From contig DJWN01000096.1 in NCBI GenBank assembly GCA_002440975.1, forward strand, positions 6,727-15,063: 8,337 nt of DNA, given 5' to 3'. Origin of the DNA: Bacteroidales bacterium UBA6229 (GTDB taxonomy: Bacteria; Bacteroidota; Bacteroidia; Bacteroidales; F082). Shown here piece by piece: positions 1 to 6,711 of the stretch. The notes beneath the pieces were generated by a model that saw nothing but the letters and a program-made list of their open reading frames with translations, was not told the DNA's origin and made no database searches. The position numbers and the translations under genes were made by a program. Each line of letters begins with the position of its first letter. Positions within the stretch are counted from its first letter, which is position 1.

Positions 1-345
1 GATACCCAAAACGGTTATATCCGTGTGCGTAACTGTGCTATGGCCCGCGCCATCGAAAATGAGTGTTATGTAGCCATTGCCGGAAGTGTGGGTAATCTGC
101 CCAAAGTAAACAATATGGATATTCAGTTTGCACAGTCGGCAGTGTTTACGCCATCCGATTTTGCTTTTCCAACAAATGGTATCAAGGCAGAAGCCACGCC
201 CAATAGCGAAATGACTTTAATCGTGGATGTGGATCTGGATTTGCTAAAAGAGTTGCACAGCTTTGGATCGGTGAGGAATTTAACCGACAGGCGCCGTGAT
301 TTGTATGAGTTGAAAAATATTAAAAACCCAAACAACAAGCGTTAA
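1..345 (+). CDS. C-terminal part of a carbon-nitrogen hydrolase (nitrilase superfamily), 5' end outside the window
   Basis: The reading frame is open from base 1 and gives the last 114 residues of a protein that starts upstream; the GTG at 25 is an internal valine, not a start. The segment RNCAMARAIENECYVAIAGS followed by a Gly-Asn-Leu-Pro stretch is typical of the last third of nitrilase-superfamily amidohydrolases, which hydrolyse C-N bonds with a Glu-Lys-Cys triad. The catalytic Cys region lies before the window, so activity cannot be judged. The ending with VDVDLDLLKELHSFGSVRNL and LTDRRRDLYEL resembles the Bacteroidota form that carries an N-terminal GNAT acetyltransferase domain, but that domain cannot be seen here. 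The gene converges on the deoxynucleoside kinase gene with only 20 bp between the stop codons. The family is confident; the substrate is unknown. Confidence 0.85.
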   Translation, partial: DTQNGYIRVRNCAMARAIENECYVAIAGSVGNLPKVNNMDIQFAQSAVFTPSDFAFPTNGIKAEATPNSEMTLIVDVDLDLLKELHSFGSVRNLTDRRRDLYELKNIKNPNNKR

Positions 346-365
346 GCTGCTTCAAATCAGCCCAC

Positions 366-998
366 TTAAAAAGTAAACCTGTGAATGCCGGTCGGGTAAT
401 CGGAATTGATGATCTCAAGAATCCGCTCGTAATCCTTTTCTGAATGTACAAAATCCAGTTTGTTGGTGTCCAGGATTAAAATACGCATATCTTGTTGTTG
501 TTTGATGTAATCGAAGTAGCCGGCCTGAATTTTCTCGAGGTATTCGTTTTTTATTTGCTGTTCGTAAGAGCGTCCGCGCAGGCGGATATTATGTTGCAGG
601 CGATCAACATCCAAATAAAGATACACGAAAAGGTCCGGTTTAGGCAGGCTTATGCTGATGAAATTAAAAAAACGCGAAAACAAAGCCAGCTCGTCTTTGG
701 GTAAGGTGTTTTGTGCAAAGATGAGTGATTTCGGAAAGAAATAGTCAGCAATGATAAAATCACTGAATAAATCGGGACTGCTTAACTGCTCTTTCAATTG
801 TTGAAAGCGTGAAGCCATAAACGACATCTCCAGAGGAAAGGCATACTTTTCCTGATCCTCGTAAAACTTAGGCAAAAAGGCATTGTCTTTGAATTGTTCC
901 AGAATCAGTTTTCCATTATACTGACTGGCAATACGTTTGGCCAGTGAGGTTTTGCCTGCACCAATGGTTCCTTCGATGGTGATAAAATTATAGCGCAT
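366..998 (-). CDS. Deoxynucleoside kinase family protein
   Basis: A 210-residue cytoplasmic P-loop kinase that should phosphorylate deoxynucleosides at the 5' hydroxyl with ATP or another NTP, for nucleotide salvage. Visible motifs are the Walker A loop GTIGAGKT at residues 10-17; Glu34 in LILEQF, where the family places a substrate-site carboxylate; the family segment FPLEMSFMASRFQQL around 54-68; an ADYFF motif at 84-88 in the place of the family's DRS-type motif; and an arginine-rich lid RLRGR at 139-143. Length matches bacterial dNK proteins (about 200-220). It is the last gene of the minus-strand group, 28 bp after folK. A perfect TATATTTG element just before its ATG may give it its own promoter. 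Base preference (dA, dG, dC or dT) cannot be read from sequence, so no gene symbol is given. Confidence 0.9.
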   Translation of the reverse strand: MRYNFITIEGTIGAGKTSLAKRIASQYNGKLILEQFKDNAFLPKFYEDQEKYAFPLEMSFMASRFQQLKEQLSSPDLFSDFIIADYFFPKSLIFAQNTLPKDELALFSRFFNFISISLPKPDLFVYLYLDVDRLQHNIRLRGRSYEQQIKNEYLEKIQAGYFDYIKQQQDMRILILDTNKLDFVHSEKDYERILEIINSDYPTGIHRFTF

Positions 999-1006
999 TT
1001 CAGTGG

Positions 1007-1014
1007 CAAATATA
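1007..1014 (-). promoter_or_regulatory. Possible internal promoter -7 element (TATATTTG) for the deoxynucleoside kinase
   Basis: Read on the minus strand, this is an exact match to the Bacteroidota -7 consensus TAnnTTTG. It ends eight bases before the kinase ATG, so any transcript would have almost no leader. I see no TTTG at the expected -33 spacing, so the call rests on the -7 element alone. A small hairpin, AGGC-5-GCCT at 1016-1028, overlaps the folK stop just upstream. Confidence 0.3.
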
Positions 1015-1026
1015 CAGGCTTTTTGC

Positions 1027-1527
1027 CTATATTTTATCAGGAATCAGCTTGTAAACTTTGGAATTATCCTGAAGCAATTCAAGCAATTCAAGCTGAGTTT
1101 TTTTTAAGACAGGATGCACAAAATCAGGGGCTATTTCGCTAAGTGGCATCAAGGTGAAACGACGAAGGTGAAGGCGAGGATGAGGTATTTCGAGTAGCTT
1201 GGTTTCGAGGTGAATGTTAGAATAATACAACAAATCCAGGTCAATGGCACGCGAACTATATTGTTCGTTGGTACGCACTCTGCCCAACTGCAGCTCAATG
1301 GCAAACAACTTCTCGAGAAGGGTTTCGGGTACTAAAAAACTTTCAATCTGTATGACCTGATTGAGAAACCATTGCTCACTCTCAAACCCCCAGGGAGCAG
1401 TTTCGTAGATGGAAGATTGCCTTACAATTTTTCCGCAGATTCTTTCAATTGCCTCTGTGGCTTGTTGAAGCATTTTTTCGCGTTCACCCTGGTTAGACCC
1501 CAACAAGATATATATCTGATCTTCCAT
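1027..1527 (-). CDS. folK: 2-amino-4-hydroxy-6-hydroxymethyldihydropteridine diphosphokinase (HPPK)
   Basis: HPPK transfers pyrophosphate from ATP to 6-hydroxymethyl-7,8-dihydropterin, the step before dihydropteroate synthase in folate synthesis. The 166 residues match the usual 155-170. Landmarks appear in the expected order: LLGSNQG (8-14), the YETAPWGF pterin-site loop (41-48), FLNQV (54-58), LGRVR (81-85), then RAIDLDLLYY (93-102), whose Asp96 and Asp98 correspond to the two Mg-binding aspartates, and IPHPRLHLRRF (114-124) with the conserved His116. It is the middle gene of a three-gene minus-strand group: 11 bp separate it from the glucosaminidase upstream and 28 bp from the kinase downstream, so cotranscription is likely. 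No Shine-Dalgarno is evident, as is common in this phylum. All catalytic residues appear intact. Confidence 0.97.
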   Translation of the reverse strand: MEDQIYILLGSNQGEREKMLQQATEAIERICGKIVRQSSIYETAPWGFESEQWFLNQVIQIESFLVPETLLEKLFAIELQLGRVRTNEQYSSRAIDLDLLYYSNIHLETKLLEIPHPRLHLRRFTLMPLSEIAPDFVHPVLKKTQLELLELLQDNSKVYKLIPDKI

Positions 1528-1538
1528 GATTTAAATGC

Positions 1539-2285
1539 CTAATTAAGCCTTGTTTCATCAGCCTCGGCATAACTGCCCGAATAGAGCCTTTGCAAGATTG
1601 ATTTCAATTTATGATGATAATGCGGATCGGCTGCCCAACTGCCCGTTAGCTGCTCAATATTTTTCACGCTGCCACGTTTTACATAGGAAAAACGACTGTC
1701 AACCAGCTCTTTATTCAGCTTTTCTGTGGAAGCATATGCTTTCAGGTGTTGAATATGAGCCCTAACGCCTTCTTGCGCATCGCAAAAACTCAAGCCAGGT
1801 TCACCATTGCCTGTGGCTCCCAAACCACAGTAATTGAACTGGTTTCTGTCCACATCGCCGCCAAACCTCAAAAAACCGGTTTCAAGACACATCTGTACAA
1901 AAGCAACATCATGATTGATGCCTTCGTGCGAAGCTTCGGTAATATACAAAGAAACCAATTCGTCCGCATCTCTCAAGCTAAGTGCGGTGTTGTGCAGCCA
2001 CAAAAAACTCAGCATCCGTTCCTTACTCAGTTTTCCATGCCCTTCCAGTGTTTCGTCAGCCTTGAGATTGCTAAAGTCAAGGATGAAAGCAGAATGATGA
2101 GCCGGCTTATCGAATTTTGGTTTTATTCCGGAAAAAAAAGGAGACTTCGTATGCACATAATACTTCTCCATCGAATCATAAATCAGGGCATTCGCACTTT
2201 CGGTCAGGTTTGCACTTCCCGTCCCAAGGTTGAGAAGCGTTAGTAACGAAATCAATATCAGGCTTTTAAAAGTTGTACGGTTCAT
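1539..2285 (-). CDS. Secreted glucosaminidase-domain protein (GH73-like peptidoglycan hydrolase)
   Basis: A 248-residue exported protein. The first ~25 residues form a signal peptide: a basic start (MNRTTFK), a hydrophobic core LILISLLTLLNL, and a small-residue stretch GTGSA suited to cleavage. The middle and C-terminal part is a glucosaminidase domain of the kind that cuts the GlcNAc-beta-1,4-MurNAc bond of peptidoglycan. Evidence is VAFVQMCLETGFLRFGGDV (128-145), with Glu135 as the likely catalytic acid, followed by QFNYCGLGATG (149-159) and the SFCDAQEGVRAHIQHLKAY segment (166-184) that closes the fold. The ending WAADPHYHHKLKSILQRLY is also characteristic. It is the first gene of the minus-strand group and diverges from sppA. 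Whether it acts in growth, division or turnover is not shown. A bare lysozyme-like alternative is less likely given the FNYCGLG motif. Confidence 0.85.
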   Translation of the reverse strand: MNRTTFKSLILISLLTLLNLGTGSANLTESANALIYDSMEKYYVHTKSPFFSGIKPKFDKPAHHSAFILDFSNLKADETLEGHGKLSKERMLSFLWLHNTALSLRDADELVSLYITEASHEGINHDVAFVQMCLETGFLRFGGDVDRNQFNYCGLGATGNGEPGLSFCDAQEGVRAHIQHLKAYASTEKLNKELVDSRFSYVKRGSVKNIEQLTGSWAADPHYHHKLKSILQRLYSGSYAEADETRLN

Positions 2286-2288
2286 GCT

Positions 2289-2317
2289 TGAATATACTTA
2301 AACTGATTCGGCCCAAA
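2289..2317 (-). promoter_or_regulatory. Possible promoter for the glucosaminidase-folK-kinase group
   Basis: On the minus strand TTTG (2317-2314) is followed after 17 bases by TATATTCA (2296-2289), which matches six of eight positions of TAnnTTTG counting the free bases. The element ends three bases before the ATG, implying a leaderless or nearly leaderless mRNA. Spacing is a little short and the -7 box is imperfect, so this is tentative. Confidence 0.3.
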
Positions 2318-2350
2318 TAGTCGGGCAGCACGACAAAGATCAATTTAAGT

Positions 2351-2376
2351 ATTGTCAAATAAACAAATTGTCAAAT
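2351..2376. repeat. Direct repeat ATTGTCAAAT, two copies 16 bp apart
   Basis: The 10-mer ATTGTCAAAT occurs at 2351-2360 and again at 2367-2376, so the two sit on nearly the same face of the helix. The second copy overlaps the ATTG proposed as the -33 element for sppA, a position suited to a regulator site. No binding protein can be named. Confidence 0.5.
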
Positions 2377-2397
2377 TTATTTTTTCACATAATTTTG
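2367..2397 (+). promoter_or_regulatory. Candidate promoter for sppA
   Basis: ATTG at 2367-2370, then 19 bases, then TAATTTTG at 2390-2397. The latter is an exact match to the Bacteroidota -7 consensus TAnnTTTG, and the spacing fits the -33/-7 pattern of that phylum's primary sigma factor. The predicted start lies near 2402-2404, about 250 nt before sppA. Confidence 0.5.
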
Positions 2398-2654
2398 TTG
2401 ATAAATGATTGAGTAGTATTCAGAGTCGTTTTCTGTTTCAAATCATACCTCCGGTTTGTTTTGAAAATTTTATCGATAATGTACGGTTTTGAACATTTTT
2501 AGCTTATTTTTGTGCTTAAACGTGCACTTTTTGGTTTGTTAATACCCTTAATAAATAAGTATAAAACACGTTATATCAATAATTTATAATAATTTGCATG
2601 ATTCATGTTGATGAAAACAATCATCCATTACACACCTAATTAAAATTTACGACA

Positions 2655-4433
2655 ATGAAACAGTTTTTTAAATTTATGTTTGCTTCGTTCCTCGGAACAC
2701 TTCTAACGCTCTTGCTTGTGATTTTTATCACAATTGGAACCATTTCGGCCCTGGTTTCGATGGGTGAGAAAAAGCAAGTGAAGCTAAAGGAAAACACCGT
2801 ATTACTGGCAAAATTTGATCAGCCGATCATAGACAGGAGCCCCTTGAATCCTTTCGAAAACTTTGATTTTGCTAATTTCAAGCCAAAAGAAATGCTGGGG
2901 TTGAACGATGTTCTGAAGAATATTGAAAAAGCCTCCAAAGATCCAAATATCAAAGGTATTTATATGGATTTGAGCGAATTGAATGCCGGCATGGCCACCA
3001 TACAGGAAATCCGTCAAAAGCTGGTTCAGTTTAAACTTTCCGGGAAATTTATCATCACCTATTCCGAAGGCTACAGCCAGGCAGCTTATTACCTGGCCAG
3101 CGTGGCTGATGAAATTTATCTCAATCCGGAAGGCATGATACTATTTAAAGGATTAAACTCTCAGTTGGCTTTTTTGAAAGGGACACTCGAAAAACTTGAA
3201 GTGGAAGCGCAAATCATCCGCGGACCAAACAACAAATTCAAAAGTGCCGTTGAGCCGCTGATGTACGACAAGATGAGCGAAGCCAACCGCGAACAAATGG
3301 AAAAACTTTTAAACTCGGCCTGGGACGAAATAGTAAACGCAGTGAGTCAAAACCGAAATATTCCGGTAGCTGAACTTCAACGCATTGCTGACAAACTGGA
3401 GCTAAGTAATGCCGACAAAGCACTCGAACTGAAGTTTGTAGATAAATTGCTTTATAAAGATGAGTTACTCGCTCTGCTTAAAGAAAAACTGAGCGTGGAA
3501 GGCGACGACAAAATCGAATCGGTTAGTCTGGCTAAATATACCCATGCCAAGGTAGGCGACGAAAAGATGAGCCGTAATAAAATTGCTGTGGTATATGCCC
3601 TTGGCGAAATTGGCGGAGGCGAAGGTTCCGAGACCAGTATTGGTTCCGAGAGTATTTCCAAAGCCATCCGCAAAGCCCGCGAAGACGATAAAGTGAAAGC
3701 CATTGTAATGCGCGTAAACTCTCCCGGCGGAAGTGCACTGGCTTCGGAGGTCATCCGCAGAGAAGTTGAACTGGCCAAAGCCGAAAAACCTTTCATCGTA
3801 TCGATGGGTGATGTGGCAGCATCAGGCGGTTACTGGATTTCGACCAATGCCGATTATATCTACGCCGAACCCACTACAATAACCGGTTCTATTGGGGTTT
3901 TTGGCGTGATTCCGTATATGGGCAAGATGTTCGAAAACAAACTGGGCATCACCTTCGACAAAGCCATGACCAATAAAAATGCTGACTTCGTTGATGTGAT
4001 GGAGCCCCTAAGTGAATTTCAGCACAAAAAAATTCAGGATGAAGTTGTGAAAATATACGATGACTTCACCTCTCTGGTGGCTAATACCCGAAATTTGAGA
4101 CAAACCTATGTTGACAGTATTGGACAAGGACGTGTTTGGGCTGGTAAAGACGCTTTTGACCTGGGATTGGTTGATGCTCTGGGAGGTTTTGAAGATGCGC
4201 TGCATCTGGCGGCAGAACGTGCCGGCCTGGGTACTGATTACAGAGTGTATGAACTACCCGAGCAAAAAGATCCTTTCCAACAGATTTTGGAAGGCATGAG
4301 TGCCGAAACCCGCACCCGTACCATGATGAAAAAGGAATTTGGGACTTATTATTCCTATTTAGAATACCTCGAAAACCTGGCAAAGATAAAAGGTGTTCAG
4401 GCACGTTTGCCGTTTTATTTTACGATAGAATAG
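2655..4433 (+). CDS. sppA: Signal peptide peptidase SppA, long (67K) type
   Basis: A membrane-anchored S49 serine protease that degrades signal peptides left after protein export. The 592 residues and two tandem S49 domains mark the long form. A single N-terminal anchor spans about residues 8-36 (FMFASFLGTLLTLLLVIFITIGTISALV), with the rest outside the membrane. The family uses a Ser-Lys dyad split over the two domains. Here Lys196 in NKFKSAVEP (193-201) is the general base in the N-terminal domain, and Ser390 in MGDVAASGGYWIS (384-396) is the nucleophile in the C-terminal domain. VNSPGGSALAS (354-364) and TITGSIGVFG (408-417) are further S49 hallmarks. The N-terminal domain carries the usual degenerate motif GYSQAAYYLASVADEIYLNPEG. 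All expected residues are present. It is monocistronic, with a terminator 22 bp after the stop. Confidence 0.97.
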   Translation: MKQFFKFMFASFLGTLLTLLLVIFITIGTISALVSMGEKKQVKLKENTVLLAKFDQPIIDRSPLNPFENFDFANFKPKEMLGLNDVLKNIEKASKDPNIKGIYMDLSELNAGMATIQEIRQKLVQFKLSGKFIITYSEGYSQAAYYLASVADEIYLNPEGMILFKGLNSQLAFLKGTLEKLEVEAQIIRGPNNKFKSAVEPLMYDKMSEANREQMEKLLNSAWDEIVNAVSQNRNIPVAELQRIADKLELSNADKALELKFVDKLLYKDELLALLKEKLSVEGDDKIESVSLAKYTHAKVGDEKMSRNKIAVVYALGEIGGGEGSETSIGSESISKAIRKAREDDKVKAIVMRVNSPGGSALASEVIRREVELAKAEKPFIVSMGDVAASGGYWISTNADYIYAEPTTITGSIGVFGVIPYMGKMFENKLGITFDKAMTNKNADFVDVMEPLSEFQHKKIQDEVVKIYDDFTSLVANTRNLRQTYVDSIGQGRVWAGKDAFDLGLVDALGGFEDALHLAAERAGLGTDYRVYELPEQKDPFQQILEGMSAETRTRTMMKKEFGTYYSYLEYLENLAKIKGVQARLPFYFTIE

Positions 4434-4455
4434 GTTTTTCGAAACCCTGAAACAG

Positions 4456-4491
4456 CAAAAAAGCAGTGCGACATTTCGTACTGCTTTTTTG
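4456..4491 (+). terminator. Intrinsic terminator after sppA
   Basis: A 15-bp stem (left arm CAAAAAAGCAGTGCG at 4456-4470, right arm CGTACTGCTTTTTTG at 4477-4491) closes a six-base loop ACATTT, with one G-T pair. The right arm includes a six-T run. The A-run on the left arm would also give a U-run in the reverse direction, so it could stop transcription both ways. It marks the end of the sppA unit. Confidence 0.88.
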
Positions 4492-5133
4492 TTCTTGAGA
4501 AGGTTCTAAATTTCAATAGATTACATAGTTTACAATTTTGATCATAAATCAATTAACAACGCAAGCAAAACTTACATACTCTGGTTGTCATTTCATTCGG
4601 CCTAAATTTAAGATACCATCAGCTTGCCTCCCCGCTACTGCCCTACTCTATCTCCCATTAAAAACAACATCCTCAATTTAAATCCATTCTAAATAGCATT
4701 GCAATGCCCTATAAACAGCCTGATCAAGAAATTTACGTCATAAAAATAATGGAACTTCATGCAAAAAAATATTTGCTTTCTAAAAAAGATGTTTTTATTT
4801 TTATAGTCGAAAACAAAGCTATGAAAACAGCCAGCACTTATCCACTAAGTTTACCTGCCCCAAACAAATTGTTTGCATGCTTGGTTGTTTGCATGTTTAA
4901 ACTTTTGTATAACTCTGATATACAAGACATTACCCCCCCCCCTAATAAATCCTTGGAAGAAGTGGCTTACAGGCTTAATCCCGCAGTTTGTTGGTTGTAC
5001 ACACGATCATACTCACACACTCTTATTTCGCAAACAGTTTTTGCGGTGTTGCACAACAAAATATATCTTTTGGCTGGGGAAGAATAAGTTCGATCGAGGT
5101 GGGCTTTCTATCCTTAATTAAAGATAGAGGGCA
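4492..5133. other. Gene-poor AT-rich stretch between sppA and the protease region
   Basis: No gene here convinces me. The longest open stretch, 4704-5087 on the plus strand (127 codons), shows no recognisable domain and runs through a tract of ten C at 4933-4942; another plus frame is also open across the tract. Small inverted repeats are present: CAAAC/GTTTG (4861-4875), CGCAAA/TTTGCG (5029-5045), TGTTG/CAACA (5047-5058) and a near-perfect 20-bp palindrome (5108-5127, arms CTATCCTTAA and TTAAAGATAG). CCCCGCTACTGC at 4630-4641 matches 11 of 12 bases of the outer end of the RAYT-flanking repeat near 7613. This may be a scar of past insertions, but nothing proves it. Confidence 0.5.
4869..4895. 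repeat. Direct repeat TTGTTTGCATG, two copies 16 bp apart
   Basis: The 11-mer occurs at 4869-4879 and 4885-4895 with five bases between. The first copy overlaps the CAAAC/GTTTG inverted repeat. Function unknown; it could be a regulator site or a replication-slippage product. Confidence 0.45.
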
Positions 5134-5309
5134 ATGAAAAATGTTTGGTTTGCAGCTTTCTTCCTCTATACTTCGGCCCATGTATTCAAAAAAACTATGA
5201 AGTAAGGTTTAAGAATGCAAACTTTAAATGTTTATTTGATGATGAGTTGTCAGCCAATAATTTTATTATTTCTGAAGCTAAGAAACGTCAATTAGTAAAT
5301 AAATTATAA
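5134..5309 (+). pseudogene. Possible small secreted-protein gene split by a frameshift at an A7 run
   Basis: The ATG at 5134 opens 23 codons, MKNVWFAAFFLYTSAHVFKK..., that look like a signal peptide, and stops at 5205. From the run of seven A at 5188-5194 the frame one base back continues with NYEVRFKNANFKCLFDDE and on to ...SEAKKRQLVNKL, ending with TAA at 5307-5309. This second part has ordinary protein composition and no start of its own. Joined, the pieces would make a ~58-residue exported protein ending 13 bp before the S41 protease ATG, in operon-like position. I do not recognise the family. It may be a pseudogene, a sequencing error, a slippage-expressed gene, or chance. Confidence 0.3.
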
Positions 5310-5322
5310 AGGTTTTAACGAA

Positions 5323-6699
5323 ATGAAAAGAACATATTCAATCTTCATTATGGTTTTTCTGTATTGTAACATATCAGGTATTTCACAGGAAAGCAGCTTG
5401 ACTCAAAATCAGAAAGTGTATGGATTATCAAAATTGTGGAGCGAAGCTCAGTTCAATTTTCCTTATTTCAATTATTTGACAAATGTAGATTTAGACAGTA
5501 TATACTATGCCTACATTGACAAGATAATTTGTACAAAGGATGATTTTACTTATTACCAAACACTACAATCCTTTGCATCACACTACTCTGATAATCATAC
5601 TTATGTTGAATTTCCTGAGAAGATTTCGAAAAGATTATTTGGAAGAAGTTTTAAAGATTTTAGAATTGACCTTTCCTTGATCGAAGATAGGGTTATCGTC
5701 ACAAATGTAGGTCGTAATAATATAAATGACCTTCCCATTGGTTCAGAGATTACACATGTTGACTCTATTTCAGTTGATCAATACCTTTCTGAAAATGTTT
5801 ATCCTTTGATCAGCAGTTCATCTACACAAAGAACGAAGCATTTGGGAGTTAAAAGCCTTCTTCTTGGCCTTGAAGGTACTACGTCGACAATTACCTGTAA
5901 ACTTCCAGATGGTGTTTATAAGACAATAACTTTAAAGCGAGAAAGAAATAATGATGATTGGTATTTGCACGACGAATTGTTATTTCACAAATACCTTGAT
6001 TCAGAAATTTCTTACCTGAGAATAAAACAATTCAGCGATACCTCGATTAGCGATTCCATATTTTATTATCATGACACGATTGAAAGGAGTAAGGCACTAA
6101 TTATTGATATTAGAGATAATGGCGGAGGGAGTAGCGTAATTGCGAAAGACATTGCTAGATATTTTGTTAGGGACAGTGTGGTTACTGGCTCACTTGTCAA
6201 AACCAGAGTAAATATTGCTAACCAAAGATCAAGAGGAATTAGATTGTCAAAACAGGATACCATTAATGATATAGTAAATAAAACGAATTTTTTAATGGCT
6301 AAAAATCTTTACCTGTTTCCATTAGGGGTTTCTACTTTTAAAAATGAAATAATAGTGAAAGATAGATTCACTGATATTCCTGTTGTTATTTTAACAAATG
6401 CGGTAAACATTTCAGCTGCGGAAGAGTTTTTAGTTTATTTAAAGGATCAGGAAAACATTACTTTAATGGGAGAACCAACTGGAGGAGGCAATGGACAGCC
6501 TATGCTGATAAACCTGCCTAATGGGGGATATTTTGCTGTTTGCACGCAATATTGCAGCTTTCCTAATGGTCAGGAATACTATAGAAATGGAATAAAACCC
6601 GATGTTTTTGTTTCACAAACTATCGATGATTTGATCAGTAATAGAGACACAGTGATTGAAGCAGCAATTGACTTTTTAGAAAATGAGATAAAGAGATAA
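5323..6699 (+). CDS. Exported S41-family (C-terminal processing/tail-specific) serine peptidase
   Basis: A 458-residue protein with an N-terminal signal peptide (MKRTYSIFIMVFLYCNISGIS, about residues 1-21), so it should act in the periplasm or outside. Residues ~30-100 form the helical N-terminal region common in Bacteroidota S41 proteins (VYGLSKLWSEAQFNFPYFNY ... SDNHTYVEF). A PDZ-like stretch follows (about 115-205, with LPIGSEITHVDSISVDQYL). The catalytic core begins near 215: YLRIKQF (231-237), ALIIDIRDNGGGSS (258-271), and NAVNISAAEEF (359-369), with Ser364 as the probable nucleophile, then MGEPTGGGNGQP (382-393). The base is not assigned with certainty. AAAGG at 5308-5312 is a plausible ribosome site ten bases before the ATG. 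GC is distinctly lower than in sppA, hinting at recent acquisition. It probably shares a transcript with the truncated exporter 12 bp downstream. Substrate unknown. Confidence 0.88.
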   Translation: MKRTYSIFIMVFLYCNISGISQESSLTQNQKVYGLSKLWSEAQFNFPYFNYLTNVDLDSIYYAYIDKIICTKDDFTYYQTLQSFASHYSDNHTYVEFPEKISKRLFGRSFKDFRIDLSLIEDRVIVTNVGRNNINDLPIGSEITHVDSISVDQYLSENVYPLISSSSTQRTKHLGVKSLLLGLEGTTSTITCKLPDGVYKTITLKRERNNDDWYLHDELLFHKYLDSEISYLRIKQFSDTSISDSIFYYHDTIERSKALIIDIRDNGGGSSVIAKDIARYFVRDSVVTGSLVKTRVNIANQRSRGIRLSKQDTINDIVNKTNFLMAKNLYLFPLGVSTFKNEIIVKDRFTDIPVVILTNAVNISAAEEFLVYLKDQENITLMGEPTGGGNGQPMLINLPNGGYFAVCTQYCSFPNGQEYYRNGIKPDVFVSQTIDDLISNRDTVIEAAIDFLENEIKR

Positions 6700-6711
6700 A
6701 TTGAGGAATCA

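Larger units (their letters stand above)
2286..2654. other. Divergent promoter region between the glucosaminidase group and sppA
   Basis: This 369-bp AT-rich gap has no credible gene. It holds candidate promoters for both directions, a 10-bp direct repeat, and a second exact TAnnTTTG match on the plus strand at 2505-2512 (TATTTTTG) without a well-spaced -33 partner. On the minus strand TAAATTTG (2379-2372) is another exact -7 match, also without a partner. The sppA ATG at 2655 follows AT-rich DNA with no Shine-Dalgarno. If transcription starts near 2400, sppA would have a leader of about 250 nt; I see no known riboswitch in it. Confidence 0.6.

Noticed and set aside
342..371. Possible bidirectional terminator between the convergent hydrolase and kinase genes
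   Set aside because: TTAAG/CTTAA and CTG/CAG can pair, but only with a bulge, and neither side has a convincing U-run.
492..704. 70-codon plus-strand open frame inside the kinase gene
   Set aside because: Antisense shadow of a well-supported kinase; the same applies to 1550-2243 (+) over the glucosaminidase and the minus-strand frames over sppA.
4704..5087. 127-codon open frame on the plus strand
   Set aside because: No recognisable domain, no promoter or ribosome site, it runs through a 10-C homopolymer, and a second frame is open over its last half. Kept only as part of the intergenic description.
5188..5195. Programmed -1 frameshift site in the small gene before the protease
   Set aside because: The zero-frame codons are AAA AAA ACT preceded by C, so the strict X XXY YYZ heptamer is not in the right phase; an indel or read error is simpler.
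4704..5309. Leader-peptide precursor for the C39 exporter
   Set aside because: No short frame here carries a Gly-Gly cleavage site after an amphipathic leader; the signal-peptide-like MKNVWF frame is a Sec-type start instead.
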